Positions 18,359 to 27,670 of a DNA stretch of 64,000 bases are shown here, piece by piece. The position numbers were made by a program, and so were the translations under genes. A model generated the notes under the pieces. The model saw only the letters and a list, made by a program, of their open reading frames with translations. It did no database searches and was not told the origin of the DNA. Every line of letters begins with the position of its first letter. Within the stretch, counting starts at the first letter, position 1. Source of the DNA: Ureibacillus galli (GTDB taxonomy: Bacteria; Bacillota; Bacilli; Bacillales_A; Planococcaceae); contig NZ_JACSQA010000005.1 in the NCBI RefSeq assembly GCF_014836845.1, positions 62,001 to 126,000 on the forward strand, written 5' to 3'.

Positions 18359-19018
18359 TTATACTTCGGTATTTTCTGCAATGGTCGTATGTTTTTTCCG
18401 AAAGTGTGATATGAAACCAAATATACCCGGAATAAACATGATTACAGTAATAAGCATTAATGTGACAAATAAATTTTTTTCTACCCAAGGAATATTTCCT
18501 AGTGCAAAACCTGTACCAAGCCAAACTGTCGTCCAAATGAAAGCGCCGATGATATTGTAACGTACAAAATGATAGTACGGATGTCCAGTATATGCAGCGA
18601 TAAATGGTGTCATCGTTCTCATCAAAGGAATAAACCTTGAAAATGTAATGGCAATTTTTCCATATTCATCTAGAAACTCTCTCGCCCGATCAATCGTAGA
18701 TAGTGGAATAAACTTTATTTTTTCGGTTGGTATTTTAGCAAAATTTCGTCCGATAAAAAAATTGTTACTATCAGCTAAAGAGGTTGCGATAAAAAATAAA
18801 AGAAATAAAATCACTATATTTAATTCCCCTACTGCAGCAATTGTCCCACTAGCAAATACAAGGGAATCACCTGGTAAAAAAGTTAAAATAACAAAACCTG
18901 TCTTGCCAAATACGATTAGAAATAGGATAAAGTAAATGTATATCCCAAATTTATCTATATAATAGTAAAGTTCAGAATCAAGTTTATTTAGTAATTCAAA
19001 GATTTCAGACATACTCAT
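18359..19018 (-). CDS. DedA family membrane protein
   Basis: 219 residues with 4-6 hydrophobic segments and the DedA/SNARE-associated core: LTFLPGDSLVFASGTIAA (conserved PGDS), NFFIGRNFAK and FSRFIPLMRTMTPFIAAYTG (conserved R..P..R). Members act as undecaprenyl-phosphate or phospholipid flippases in the membrane. Single-gene unit convergent with the CheW-like gene. Which paralogue it is cannot be decided here. Confidence 0.92.
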   Translation of the reverse strand: MSMSEIFELLNKLDSELYYYIDKFGIYIYFILFLIVFGKTGFVILTFLPGDSLVFASGTIAAVGELNIVILFLLFFIATSLADSNNFFIGRNFAKIPTEKIKFIPLSTIDRAREFLDEYGKIAITFSRFIPLMRTMTPFIAAYTGHPYYHFVRYNIIGAFIWTTVWLGTGFALGNIPWVEKNLFVTLMLITVIMFIPGIFGFISHFRKKHTTIAENTEV

Positions 19019-19205
19019 GTAGTTAACTCCAATCGTTAAGTCTAATTTCTACCTTATTAAATTATATTCATAAATTAAAATAATTAACCTAATATTCAAC
19101 TATGGTTAGTGAAACTTTTTTGTTATTGCCCCGTATAGAAAGAGGAAACAATCAATCTTGATAAAAAATCGTCATTTAAATAAGAGATTCTTACTTTTAA
19201 AAGGT

Positions 19206-19385
19206 TTGAAATAAGGACTCGGAACAGTGTATACTACTAAATAGGTAAATTTGGATAGATGGGGAAAATTAGGAAATAGGATGGTACTTCTTGTTAAAAA
19301 CTCTATGTTAATAGAGTATTTCATTTTCATTGAAGTTCTAAAATACTATTTTTAACATTAAATTGTTTCATTTGGAGAGGTATTA
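19206..19385 (+). promoter_or_regulatory. Promoter and leader of the crcB pair
   Basis: TTGAAA (19206-19211), an 18-base spacer and TATACT (19230-19235) make a good vegetative promoter. The leader of about 145 bases contains GGATGGTACTTC and a 7-bp hairpin ACTCTAT/ATAGAGT (19300-19317) followed by a T-rich tract. Fluoride riboswitches commonly precede crcB, and GGATGGT weakly resembles the 5' part of that motif. The characteristic downstream pairing is not convincing. Confidence 0.4.
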
Positions 19386-19748
19386 TTGAAAAATTTGTTT
19401 CAAGTCTTCTTAGGCGGTATGATTGGCTCTCTTTTACGTTTTATCGTCCAATCACTTACGAGTGTTTCGATTATGTTGTGGGTTGTGAATGTATTGGGCA
19501 GTTTTGCTCTAGGGAGCTTAAACGGTTATTTTGAAAGGAAAGAAAATAAATTAAAACTTCTTTTCACAACTGGTATGCTAGGTGCTTTTACAACATTTTC
19601 AACCTTTTCCGAATATTGGTTTCATCAATTACAGGAAAATCAGGTAGTTGGTATCCTTTATGGAATAGCAATGACACTCTCTTGTTTTTTGGCTGCTTTC
19701 GGAGGGTATTATTTGAATCGAGGGATGACTAAATGGAGTGGATCTTAG
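19386..19748 (+). CDS. crcB: Fluoride channel subunit CrcB/Fluc 1
   Basis: 120 residues, four membrane helices, with GGMIGSLLRFIVQ at the start, VNVLGSFALGSLNG and the pore-lining GAFTTFSTFSEYW. Fluc proteins are dual-topology dimers that export fluoride. The TTG start follows GGAGAGG by 6 bases. The gene overlaps the next crcB by 16 bases, the usual arrangement for obligate heterodimeric Fluc pairs in Bacillales. Confidence 0.94.
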   Translation: MKNLFQVFLGGMIGSLLRFIVQSLTSVSIMLWVVNVLGSFALGSLNGYFERKENKLKLLFTTGMLGAFTTFSTFSEYWFHQLQENQVVGILYGIAMTLSCFLAAFGGYYLNRGMTKWSGS

Positions 19749-20077
19749 TCGCCCTTGGGGGTGGAGTAGGGGCTACATTAAGATATAGTACACAACGTTT
19801 CATTCAACAAATGGATGTTCCTTCCTTTTGGGCTACTGCTCTCGTCAATTTATTAGGTTCGTTTTTATTAGGTAATGTAGGTTCTTGGACATTTATCGAA
19901 AGTACAATGTTATCGTTTTTAACGATAGGTGTGTTAGGTGGATTTACAACCTTTTCAACCTTTGCATTTGATTTGGTCAAATTGATCGATTCAAAACAGT
20001 GGAGAATGGCTCTTCTATTTACCGGAATTAATCTATTGGGAGGGATTTTATTCTTTTGGTTTGGATGGAATCTTTAG
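19733..20077 (+). CDS. crcB: Fluoride channel subunit CrcB/Fluc 2
   Basis: 114 residues with four helices, GGGVGATLRYSTQRFI, VNLLGSFLLGNVG and GGFTTFSTFAFDLVKL. The start lies inside the 3' end of the first crcB (16-base overlap), so synthesis is coupled and a heterodimer with opposite orientations is expected. The Phe-box TTFSTF motif is intact in both subunits. Confidence 0.94.
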   Translation: MEWILVALGGGVGATLRYSTQRFIQQMDVPSFWATALVNLLGSFLLGNVGSWTFIESTMLSFLTIGVLGGFTTFSTFAFDLVKLIDSKQWRMALLFTGINLLGGILFFWFGWNL

Positions 20078-20122
20078 TTATATAATCGTTTTTTCATACA
20101 TACATTAAAGGCGGTAATGAAC

Positions 20123-20608
20123 ATGAAAGCTTACTTGGCAAATGGTTTATTTTCCATCGGAGATCGATTAGTAAATGAATTATTAGCAAAAGAAATACGA
20201 AAAGCAATACCAAATATTGATTTATATGTACCACAGGAAAACGATGTGATTAATGATAAACAAAGCTTTGCTGATAGTTTAGCGATTGCCAGTGCAGATT
20301 TGGAAAAATTACAGGAAAGTGATATTTTAATCGCTGTCTTAGATGGAATTGAAGTAGATTCTGGTGTTGCTGCTGAGATTGGTGTATTTTCTACTTTTAA
20401 CCGGCCGATCGTCGCTCTTTTCTCAGATGTACGTCAACTTGGTCGAGATAATCAACAAAAAATAGATGCCCTCATCCAAGATGGGACTGAAAATCAATTC
20501 ATCTATCGCAATTTATTTGTAATTGGAATTATTAAGCAACATGGTGTCATTGTGAGTACTGTGGAAGATGTTATTAAAAATATAGAAAAATTTAGTAAGG
20601 GAGAATGA
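20123..20608 (+). CDS. Nucleoside 2-deoxyribosyltransferase
   Basis: 161 residues of the nucleoside 2-deoxyribosyltransferase fold: AYLANGLFSIGDRLVNEL at the start, ILIAVLDGIEVDSGVAAEIGVF carrying the catalytic Glu/Asp region, and RPIVALFSDVR. The enzyme swaps bases between deoxyribonucleosides in purine/pyrimidine salvage. ATG 20123 is 8 bases after AAAGGCGG and is preferred over 20117. The stop overlaps a possible start of the next gene (ATGA). Confidence 0.85.
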   Translation: MKAYLANGLFSIGDRLVNELLAKEIRKAIPNIDLYVPQENDVINDKQSFADSLAIASADLEKLQESDILIAVLDGIEVDSGVAAEIGVFSTFNRPIVALFSDVRQLGRDNQQKIDALIQDGTENQFIYRNLFVIGIIKQHGVIVSTVEDVIKNIEKFSKGE

Positions 20609-20610
20609 AA

Positions 20611-21078
20611 ATGAAAAGAACTGGTGAAAGAATATTAAGTATTGTGTCTGCTGTATTAAATTTAATAGGTGTAGGGTTTTTAATTTTCATGTTATTTATA
20701 AGTAAAATGATTGTTGAGGATCCAGCCTTTCAAACTGAGTTTGAGAATTCGATTTATGAAGATGCAAGTATAAACGGATACGACCCTGTATACGGTATGG
20801 AAATTATGGATGATGTTATGGCACTTATTAACACGATTGGTTGGTTAGTAGTCGTAGTTGCTATTATTGCAATTGTATTAGCAGTAGTTGGGGCTGTTAA
20901 AGTAAATCAAAATGCTAAATTGGCGGGAATTTTATTTATCATTGCAGCAGTTTTATCAGGTATCGTTTCGATTTCGGGAATTTTATTAATTATTGCTGCG
21001 ATTATGTGTTTTGTACGCAAACCAAAAACATTCGAATATGATGAACAAAGAGATGAAAATGGATATATCATCGATTAG
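20611..21078 (+). CDS. Membrane protein, DUF4064-like
   Basis: 155 residues: an N-terminal helix (ILSIVSAVLNLIGVGFLIFMLF), an acidic external loop, then two more helices (VVVVAIIAIVLAVVGAV and AGILFIIAAVLSGIVSISGILL) and a charged tail. The layout resembles DUF4064 proteins of Firmicutes; no function is known. It follows the deoxyribosyltransferase gene almost without gap. The start at 20611 is 7 bases after AAGGGAG; 20605 is also in frame. Confidence 0.6.
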   Translation: MKRTGERILSIVSAVLNLIGVGFLIFMLFISKMIVEDPAFQTEFENSIYEDASINGYDPVYGMEIMDDVMALINTIGWLVVVVAIIAIVLAVVGAVKVNQNAKLAGILFIIAAVLSGIVSISGILLIIAAIMCFVRKPKTFEYDEQRDENGYIID

Positions 21079-21080
21079 TC

Positions 21081-21112
21081 AAAAGCAGTGCAATTTGCAC
21101 TGCTTTTTGTTT
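21081..21112. terminator. Bidirectional terminator
   Basis: AAAGCAGTGCAA pairs perfectly with TTGCACTGCTTT within 21081-21108; T-runs on both strands serve the DUF4064-like gene and the convergent ogt. Confidence 0.88.
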
Positions 21113-21114
21113 TA

Positions 21115-21636
21115 CTATGGTTTATATGTAATTCCTTCTAGAGTTAGTAGTTTTTCTTTTACATCCAGTCCGCCACTGAATCCGGTTAAAGTTCCGTTTT
21201 TTCCTAATACGCGGTGGCAGGGAATTGCAATGGCCACAGGATTTGCTCCGATAGCAGTACCGACTGCTCGAACGGCCTTCGGATTTCCAATTTTGAAGGC
21301 AATATCTGAGTAGCACTTCGTTTGGCCAAAGGGAATCTCTTGTAACACCTTCCAAACAGCCATTTGGAAAGCAGTTCCACTAATGTCAAAGGAAAAAGTA
21401 AATTGGGTTCTTTTACCTTCAAAGTATTCAATAAGTTCATTTTTATATAGAGTTAACTTTTCTTCATTTTCGACGATCTCACTATTCGGAAACTGTTTAC
21501 TACAACATGAAATTAAATCTTCAATTGATGAATGCTCAGTGCCGACGTAACAAAGTCCCTTTTCTGTACAAGCGATATAAACTTTCCATTTATTATGTTC
21601 TAGAAAATGATAGTATATAGGTTTTGTATTATGCAT
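21115..21636 (-). CDS. ogt: Methylated-DNA--protein-cysteine methyltransferase
   Basis: 173 residues with the suicide-acceptor motif IPCHRV (Cys140), preceded by the helix-turn-helix Arg finger region (KAVRAVGTAIGANPVAI) and followed by FSGGLDVKEKLLTLEG. It removes alkyl groups from O6-alkylguanine and O4-alkylthymine. The N-terminal half is short and poorly conserved, as in Ogt/AdaB. Monocistronic on the minus strand. Confidence 0.94.
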   Translation of the reverse strand: MHNTKPIYYHFLEHNKWKVYIACTEKGLCYVGTEHSSIEDLISCCSKQFPNSEIVENEEKLTLYKNELIEYFEGKRTQFTFSFDISGTAFQMAVWKVLQEIPFGQTKCYSDIAFKIGNPKAVRAVGTAIGANPVAIAIPCHRVLGKNGTLTGFSGGLDVKEKLLTLEGITYKP

Positions 21637-21885
21637 AAAAATACCCCCGTTTTCTCTATTCTATCACGAATTGCATAAGTTTTTACCGTCTTTTCTAATT
21701 GTATACAAATAGAATGGGGAAGGAAATGATTGTGATATAATAAATAATAGAGCAATCGTTCCTCTTTCAAAGTAGGAGCGATTTTTATATTCATTAATTA
21801 TATGAATTTTTACCTTCTGATTATCTAGTTATGGATTAGGGAAAAATAATTTGAATGGTATTTTTTATGTAAGGAGAGAACTGTC

Positions 21886-23805
21886 ATGGGGAATACGATA
21901 CATAGTCCTTCAATTTTTAAACAAGCTTTAACGGTTAATAAAAAACCATTTCCATGGTTAAAGGCTCTTTTAGCTGGTTTTGCTGCAGGGTTTCCGATTG
22001 CAGTTGGGTTATTGTTTGGTAGTTTAGAGTATGGATTACTCGCAGGATTGGGTGGTTTTACTTATTTATATGTATTTCCTATACCTTATGCCCAATTAGC
22101 AAAAAAGCTTACATGGTGTATTTTAGCGATTACGTTATGTGTATTTTTAGGAACTGTTTTGGCTCCTTATCCTATTTTCGCCGCAATTGTAATGGGACTC
22201 ATTGGGGCAACCGGGTTATTTATATTTGGAGCATTTCGATTAATTGGTCCTTCAGCTATATTTTTTGTTCTCATATTTGCGATGACAACGGGGATGCCAG
22301 TCGCCCCAGAAGAAGCCTTTATGAGAGCTGGTTTAGCCTTTTTAGGTGGGGTATTTTCATGGATCATTGCCATGAGTGGATGGTTTTTTAACCCACACGG
22401 ACCTGAAAGGGTAGTTGTAAAAAGATCCTATATACAATTAGCTAATTTTTTAGATGCCATCGGGACTGAAAAAGAGAATGATGCTCAACACGCTGTTATG
22501 GCTACTTTAAAGGAAGCTAGCCAAATAATTGCATCGGGTTACATTCCTTGGCGTAGAACGGATGTTTTCAATCATCTGTATGTGTTAAATAATTATGCTA
22601 ATAAAATCTTTTTATATGCAGTCGAACATTTTACTGATAGAAAAGAGCAAATACCTATCGAGTTTGGAGAATCTTTACGTACCATCGCCCATATCGTCGA
22701 TTCAAAAAAATTTCATGAAGTAGAAACGATCCCTTTACCACATCCAAATCATATGGAAGAGCATATGGCCCAATTATTTATAGAAATTAATGAGGCAAAA
22801 AATAGTTTATCGGTTTCCAAAACGAAATTACTAGAACAAGTGGAAATTTCAAAGCCTACAGCAAAAAGAGTATTATTAGGGGCTTTTGATATAAATTCAA
22901 TTATTTTCATTAACTCAATACGATTTGGTATTTTTACGATGCTTGCCGCTATCATTGCCTATGAGTTGGATTTAGATCGTTCCTTTTGGGTACCTCTTTC
23001 ATGTGTTGCGGTTATGAGTGGTGCCACAGTTGTCGCGACTCTTCATAGAGGGATACAAAGAAGTTTAGGAACTATTTTTGGTATATTAATTGCAAGCTTC
23101 ATCCTCGCTTTTCATCCAACCGGATATATTATTGCCTTTCTCGTTTTTCTTTTAACATTCATTACTGAGTTATTTATCGTTAAAAATTATGGTTTAGCCG
23201 CCTTATTTTTTACTCCGAATGCTTTAATCATGGCTGAAGCAGGTTCTAAAGGGCATTATGCATTTACATATTTTGCAACTGCTCGACTAATTGATGTAAT
23301 CATTGGGATAGCGATTGGTTTAATCGGTGTATGGTTAATCGGTCGAAAATCTGCATCCAGTAGACTACCTCACTTAATTGCCAAAACGATTCGAAGTCAA
23401 GGACAAGTCTTTTATGCACTGTTTTCGGGTAATAAGATTTATCAACATTATGGAAAAAATATAGAATTTAATAAGATGGAAACAAATATGGCTAATTTAA
23501 GTACCGTTTACGATACAGCAGCAGGTGAAATTCCAAAAGATAAAAGGGCGTTAGAGTATTATTGGCCAATTGTTTATTCGTTAGAAGAATTAGCGTTTTT
23601 GTTAGATAAATATTCTAAATTCCACTCACGTCCTACACTTGATGATCAGAAGATGGCTCGTTTTTTATTAATTTTTGAGACTTTGGCCAATGCAGCAGAA
23701 AGAAAAGATTCTGTCATTGGTAAAGAAATTCCGATCATTTCAGAATATCAAAGCTTACTAGATACAATCGAGAACTTACAAAATAGTTTGAAAAATAAAC
23801 AATAA
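21886..23805 (+). CDS. FUSC family membrane protein
   Basis: 639 residues. Two blocks of five or six membrane helices (about 25-165 and 345-475) are each followed by a soluble helical domain. This is the FUSC / YccS-like fusaric-acid-resistance architecture, with the signature FWVPLSCVAVMSGATVVATLHRGIQRSLGT in the second block. These proteins are thought to be efflux carriers of aromatic acids or polyamines; the substrate here is unknown. Single gene with its own ribosome site (AAGGAGAG). It is unrelated by neighbourhood to the YqjA-like exporter at 4141. Confidence 0.9.
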   Translation: MGNTIHSPSIFKQALTVNKKPFPWLKALLAGFAAGFPIAVGLLFGSLEYGLLAGLGGFTYLYVFPIPYAQLAKKLTWCILAITLCVFLGTVLAPYPIFAAIVMGLIGATGLFIFGAFRLIGPSAIFFVLIFAMTTGMPVAPEEAFMRAGLAFLGGVFSWIIAMSGWFFNPHGPERVVVKRSYIQLANFLDAIGTEKENDAQHAVMATLKEASQIIASGYIPWRRTDVFNHLYVLNNYANKIFLYAVEHFTDRKEQIPIEFGESLRTIAHIVDSKKFHEVETIPLPHPNHMEEHMAQLFIEINEAKNSLSVSKTKLLEQVEISKPTAKRVLLGAFDINSIIFINSIRFGIFTMLAAIIAYELDLDRSFWVPLSCVAVMSGATVVATLHRGIQRSLGTIFGILIASFILAFHPTGYIIAFLVFLLTFITELFIVKNYGLAALFFTPNALIMAEAGSKGHYAFTYFATARLIDVIIGIAIGLIGVWLIGRKSASSRLPHLIAKTIRSQGQVFYALFSGNKIYQHYGKNIEFNKMETNMANLSTVYDTAAGEIPKDKRALEYYWPIVYSLEELAFLLDKYSKFHSRPTLDDQKMARFLLIFETLANAAERKDSVIGKEIPIISEYQSLLDTIENLQNSLKNKQ

Positions 23806-24023
23806 TAGCTCGGGAGCAAGTTATTACCCATTATAGAAAAAAATAGTTATAATGCATAATAATAAGAATTTTATTTCAATTCAAAAAGTGATTACAATTG
23901 ATTATTTTGGTGAAAATAACAACAGAATGTTCTATCAAAATTCGAATGAATTAAGGGTAATTTTCTACTTGTTTAATCAATTGGAAAATATTTTCTTATT
24001 AAATTTTATATGGAGGTAATGAA

Positions 24024-24566
24024 ATGCTGAACATCGGTATTATTTTAGGAAGTACACGAGAAGGTCGAGTAAGTCCACAAGTTGGTGAGTGGGTAAAGAA
24101 AATTGGAGACGCTCGTGGTGATGCAACTTATGAAATTATCGACATTGCTGATTATAAATTACCGTTTTTAGGTGAACCTGGCGGTGATGCATCAGGTGCT
24201 GCCCAATGGTCTAGTAAAATTAATGGTTGCGATGGTTTTGTATTTATCGTTCAGGAATATAATCATTCGATAACAGGTGCACTAAAAAATGCCCTCGATT
24301 TTCTTCGAGAAGAATGGAATCATAAAGCAGCAGGTATCGTAAGTTATGGCTCTGTAGGTGGAGCGAGAGCGGCAGAACATTTACGTGGCATTTGTGGTGA
24401 ATTATTGATTGCCGATGTTCGTGTTCATCCAGCATTATCTTTATTCACTGATTTTGAAAATGGGACTGATTTTAAACCGAAAGAAGTTCAAGCCCAATCT
24501 GTAAATGACATGTTAGATCAAGTTATTGCATGGAGCACTGCACTTCAAACAGTTCGAAATAAATAA
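24024..24566 (+). CDS. NADPH-dependent FMN reductase family protein (1)
   Basis: 180 residues with the flavodoxin-like FMN_red fold: IILGSTREGRVSPQVGEWV (phosphate-binding loop), VFIVQEYNHSITGALKNALDFL and VSYGSVGGARAAEHLRGI. Members reduce free FMN, quinones or azo compounds with NAD(P)H. A GGAGGT ribosome site precedes it and a terminator at 24573-24604 follows it. A second member lies just downstream but is separately terminated. Confidence 0.9.
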   Translation: MLNIGIILGSTREGRVSPQVGEWVKKIGDARGDATYEIIDIADYKLPFLGEPGGDASGAAQWSSKINGCDGFVFIVQEYNHSITGALKNALDFLREEWNHKAAGIVSYGSVGGARAAEHLRGICGELLIADVRVHPALSLFTDFENGTDFKPKEVQAQSVNDMLDQVIAWSTALQTVRNK

Positions 24567-24572
24567 TCATAA

Positions 24573-24604
24573 GATCCCTATTTATTTTACGTAAGTAGGG
24601 ATTT
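24573..24604 (+). terminator. Terminator after FMN reductase 1
   Basis: ATCCCTATTTA and TAAGTAGGGAT pair with one G-U, followed by TTTTAC. Confidence 0.8.
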
Positions 24605-24701
24605 TACTATTTTATTTTAATTACATAATGGTTTTCATTTTGGCATGAAAATGAGCAAACTGCAGAAAATAATTTGAAAAGTGAAAATGGAGGGAAAAGA
24701 A

Positions 24702-25244
24702 ATGAAAGTAGTAGCGATAGTCGGTAGTATACGAAAAGACTCTTATAATAAAAAATTGGCTCAATTTGTACAAAAACGTTACGCAGATAAGTTTGATTTA
24801 GAAATATTAACATTAAATGATATTCCTATGTACAATCAGGACATCGAGGAAAATCCTCCACAAGAAGTGCTTGATTTTAAACAGAAGGTAAAAGAAGCGC
24901 AAGCTGTTTTATGGGTAACCCCAGAATACAATTCATCTATTCCTGGTGTTTTAGGGAATGCGATTGATTGGCTATCAAGGGTGGATAAAGTAATGATTGG
25001 TAAACCGTCTTGGATCATGGGGGCGTCAATGGGGAATCTAGGAACTGCAAAAGCTCAAATGCACTTGCGGGATATATTATTTGCAATTGGTCTTTCATCA
25101 CCTGTTTTAATTGGGAATGATGTATATATTGGAGCGGTTCATACGAAAATGGATGATAAAGGAAATATAACAGATGAAGGTACTGTACAATTCCTCGATT
25201 CAGTAGTGGCCAACTTTATGGAATGGATGAAGTTGTATAGTTAG
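24702..25244 (+). CDS. NADPH-dependent FMN reductase family protein (2)
   Basis: 180 residues, same fold as its neighbour but closer to the YieF/azoreductase branch: VGSIRKDSYNKKLAQFV, then LWVTPEYNSSIPGVLGNAIDWLSR and MGASMGNLGTAKAQMHLR. The ATG at 24702 is 8 bases after GGAGGG; the in-frame GTG at 24681 precedes the ribosome site. Probably reduces quinones or other oxidants with FMN. A terminator follows near 25250-25285. Confidence 0.9.
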   Translation: MKVVAIVGSIRKDSYNKKLAQFVQKRYADKFDLEILTLNDIPMYNQDIEENPPQEVLDFKQKVKEAQAVLWVTPEYNSSIPGVLGNAIDWLSRVDKVMIGKPSWIMGASMGNLGTAKAQMHLRDILFAIGLSSPVLIGNDVYIGAVHTKMDDKGNITDEGTVQFLDSVVANFMEWMKLYS

Positions 25245-25249
25245 TCGTA

Positions 25250-25285
25250 TAAAAAATGGAGGGATTTAAACGTATCTCCTTCATT
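25250..25285 (+). terminator. Terminator after FMN reductase 2
   Basis: AAATGGAGGGA and TCTCCTTCATTT pair with G-U wobbles around a 10-base loop and are followed by a T-rich tail. Confidence 0.65.
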
Positions 25286-25462
25286 TTTTATTTTTATATG
25301 TTATTCAATGTTCGGAAGTATTAAAATAAAGTAAATAGTTCGAAATTATAGACGAAAAGTTTGTACATATTTTTCAAGCTATCTTTCTACAACAAGATTT
25401 ACAGTGTGAATAGAACCAATTGTCATTGACTAGGAGCTTATGGAAGTTGAAGGAGGAATTCC

Positions 25463-26251
25463 ATGATTCAATTAACTAATGTTTCTGTTATAAAAAATAA
25501 AAAAACCATTCTAAAAAATGTAAGTTGGCATGTTGAAAAAGGAGAACATTGGTCGATTTTAGGTTTAAACGGTTCTGGCAAAACAACCCTTTTGAATGTG
25601 TTAAATGGTTATTTACATCCAACAACAGGTCAAGTAGAAGTGTTTCATCAACTCTTTGGAAAAACATACTTACCAGACTTACGTAAAAGGATTGGGCTTG
25701 TAAGTGCTTCATTGCAGCAACAAATCCAACCTTTTGAAAGTGTATTAAGCATTGTATTAAGCGGAAAGTTTGCATCGATTGGATTATGGGAATCAGTAGA
25801 AAAAAGTGATATTCAACTTGCCGAGCATTATATGGAGCTATTACAATGCAATCATTTGCAAGATAAAGAATATGGAACTTTATCGCAAGGGGAACGTCAA
25901 AAAGTTTTAATTGCTAGGGCTTTAATGGCACAACCTGAACTTCTTATTTTTGATGAGCCTTGTAATGGTTTAGATATAATTATGCGGGAACATTTACTTG
26001 ATTTGATTAACGATTTAAGCATGCAAAAAGAATGTCCAACTATGATATACGTAACTCATCATGTAGAAGAAGTGTTACCTTGCTTTAGCCATACGTTGTT
26101 ATTAAAAAATGGAGAAGTTTTTGACCAAGGCTTGTCAGAGTTTTTATTTACAGAAGATATTTTATCTACATTTTATGACCGCCCTGTTTCAATACAAAAG
26201 GAACAAGACCGCACATGGCTTGCTTTAAAAGAAATCGTCCAACATAATTAA
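25463..26251 (+). CDS. ABC transporter ATP-binding protein (YlmA-like)
   Basis: 262 residues, a single ABC ATPase: Walker A GLNGSGKTTLL near residue 40, signature LSQGERQKVLIARAL, Walker B LLIFDEPCNGLD and H-loop YVTHHVEE. No membrane or binding-protein gene is adjacent, so it is an orphan ATPase like B. subtilis YlmA. A cobalt/iron-siderophore-type importer ATPase is another possibility. AAGGAGGAATTCC ribosome site. Confidence 0.88.
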   Translation: MIQLTNVSVIKNKKTILKNVSWHVEKGEHWSILGLNGSGKTTLLNVLNGYLHPTTGQVEVFHQLFGKTYLPDLRKRIGLVSASLQQQIQPFESVLSIVLSGKFASIGLWESVEKSDIQLAEHYMELLQCNHLQDKEYGTLSQGERQKVLIARALMAQPELLIFDEPCNGLDIIMREHLLDLINDLSMQKECPTMIYVTHHVEEVLPCFSHTLLLKNGEVFDQGLSEFLFTEDILSTFYDRPVSIQKEQDRTWLALKEIVQHN

Positions 26252-26384
26252 ATGATCATTGTTTCATTTCCCGTTGAATGCGCGAATATTTTAAAGCATA
26301 CATCTAAATAAGGTTAGGGATGAACAATTTTTAATATCCCATAGGAAGAGCATGTAGTTTATAGATAGAGGAGGGGGATATTGA

Positions 26385-26966
26385 ATGAAAAAAGAACGAA
26401 AAAATAAAAATGAGTTTATGTCTTGGTTAGTCGCTATATTATTCGGAATTGTAATTTCTTTTATTTGTCGAGAATTTCTTTTCTCCCCAATTGTGGTTAA
26501 GGGTGCTTCCATGGTACCGACTTATGAGAATAAAGATGTCATTATTGTGAGTAAAATTAGCGAGATTGATCGATTCGATCATATCGTCTTTAAATCCCCG
26601 GTAGAAGATGAATACTATATAAAACGAGTAATTGGGTTACCTGGAGATACGGTAGAAATGAAAGAGGACATTTTAATTGTGAATGGCATTGAATATGAAG
26701 AACCGTATGTTAATCGTGAAACGGATAACCCCTTCCAAAGAAGGGTAACTGAAAATTTCACTTTAGAAGACTATACTGGTGAAAAAACTGTACCAGAAGG
26801 TTATTTATTCGTTTTAGGTGATAATCGCTTAACAAGTTTTGATAGTAGACATTATGGATTAATATCGATTGATGCTGTTTTAGGAGAGTCCAAAATGAGA
26901 ATATATCCTTTCAACCATTTCACGTTAAATTGGGGAAAGGAAGAAGTGGAAGTTAAATCAAATTAA
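26385..26966 (+). CDS. lepB: Type I signal peptidase
   Basis: 193 residues with one N-terminal membrane anchor (about 12-30) and the S26 catalytic dyad: Ser42 in GASMVPTYENKD and Lys80 in YYIKRVIGLPGD. The box E motif VLGDNRLTSFDSRHYG is intact. It cleaves Sec and Tat signal peptides outside the membrane. SipS/SipT-like in length. The ribosome site GAGGAGGGGG is strong; the downstream hairpin at 27028-27058 ends the transcript. Confidence 0.95.
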   Translation: MKKERKNKNEFMSWLVAILFGIVISFICREFLFSPIVVKGASMVPTYENKDVIIVSKISEIDRFDHIVFKSPVEDEYYIKRVIGLPGDTVEMKEDILIVNGIEYEEPYVNRETDNPFQRRVTENFTLEDYTGEKTVPEGYLFVLGDNRLTSFDSRHYGLISIDAVLGESKMRIYPFNHFTLNWGKEEVEVKSN

Positions 26967-27027
26967 TTTTCATTGAACCTTTCATTACCTAACGTAAAAA
27001 GTAAATGGAAATATTAACATGTAAACT

Positions 27028-27058
27028 AATGGCTATTCATTGAAAGTAGCCATTTTTT
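27028..27058 (+). terminator. Terminator after lepB
   Basis: AATGGCTA (27028-27035) and TAGCCATT (27047-27054) form a perfect stem followed by T-rich sequence. Confidence 0.82.
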
Positions 27059-27103
27059 ACTTTTTCCCATAATTTAATCAGGACAAATTAGGAGGAAACG
27101 ATT

Positions 27104-27577
27104 ATGCTAGCTTCTTTATATAAAAATAATCACGGTACAATAGCTGAATACAAGAGAATATTTTCTTCATCACCAGCCGAAGTTTGGAATGTCTTAACAA
27201 ACAATGAAAACTTGAAATTGTGGATGGATCACCTCGAAATAACGGATTTAAGAAAGGGAGGAAACATACAATTCCATTTCCATGACGACTTAGGAACTGT
27301 AGAGGAGATAACAATTACCGACTTTGAAGAGGGAAGAGTTTTGGAATTTGAATGGGGAAAGGATTTTGTAAGGTTTGAAATTCGACCGGAAGAAGAAGGG
27401 ACACAACTTCTACTGAAACAAGTGCTAACAGAAATAACAGATCATACACCAAAAGATTTAGCTGGTTGGCATGTTTGTTTATTTCATTTCGCTGATGTCG
27501 TCAATAATGAAAAAAACCATTATCCTGAAAATGAATGGGAAAAATGGTATGAAAAATATAGAGAAATAATGAAATAA
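27104..27577 (+). CDS. SRPBCC / AHSA1-type protein
   Basis: 157 residues with the START-like AHSA1 pattern: RIFSSSPAEVWNVLTNNENLKLWM at the start, VLEFEWGKDFVRFEI, LLLKQVLTEI and the C-terminal GWHVCLFHFADVV helix. Members bind small hydrophobic ligands; the true role is unknown. Good AGGAGG ribosome site; convergent with guaC. Confidence 0.82.
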   Translation: MLASLYKNNHGTIAEYKRIFSSSPAEVWNVLTNNENLKLWMDHLEITDLRKGGNIQFHFHDDLGTVEEITITDFEEGRVLEFEWGKDFVRFEIRPEEEGTQLLLKQVLTEITDHTPKDLAGWHVCLFHFADVVNNEKNHYPENEWEKWYEKYREIMK

Positions 27578-27587
27578 GAAAGTAAAA

Positions 27588-27622
27588 GAAACTCGAAAAA
27601 ATATTGAATTTCTTCGAGTTTC
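27588..27622. terminator. Bidirectional terminator between AHSA1 gene and guaC
   Basis: GAAACTCGAA (27588-27597) and TTCGAGTTTC (27613-27622), perfect 10-bp stem with a 15-base loop. Confidence 0.8.
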
Positions 27623-27670
27623 ATCGTTTACCACGTTTTCTAAAGATAAATAAAATTTATTTTTAATGAA

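Noticed and set aside
21703-21712. Further GTATAC hexamer upstream of ogt
   Set aside because: Shows the hexamer alone is common in this AT-rich DNA; only the regularly spaced set at 8896-8957 was kept as suggestive.
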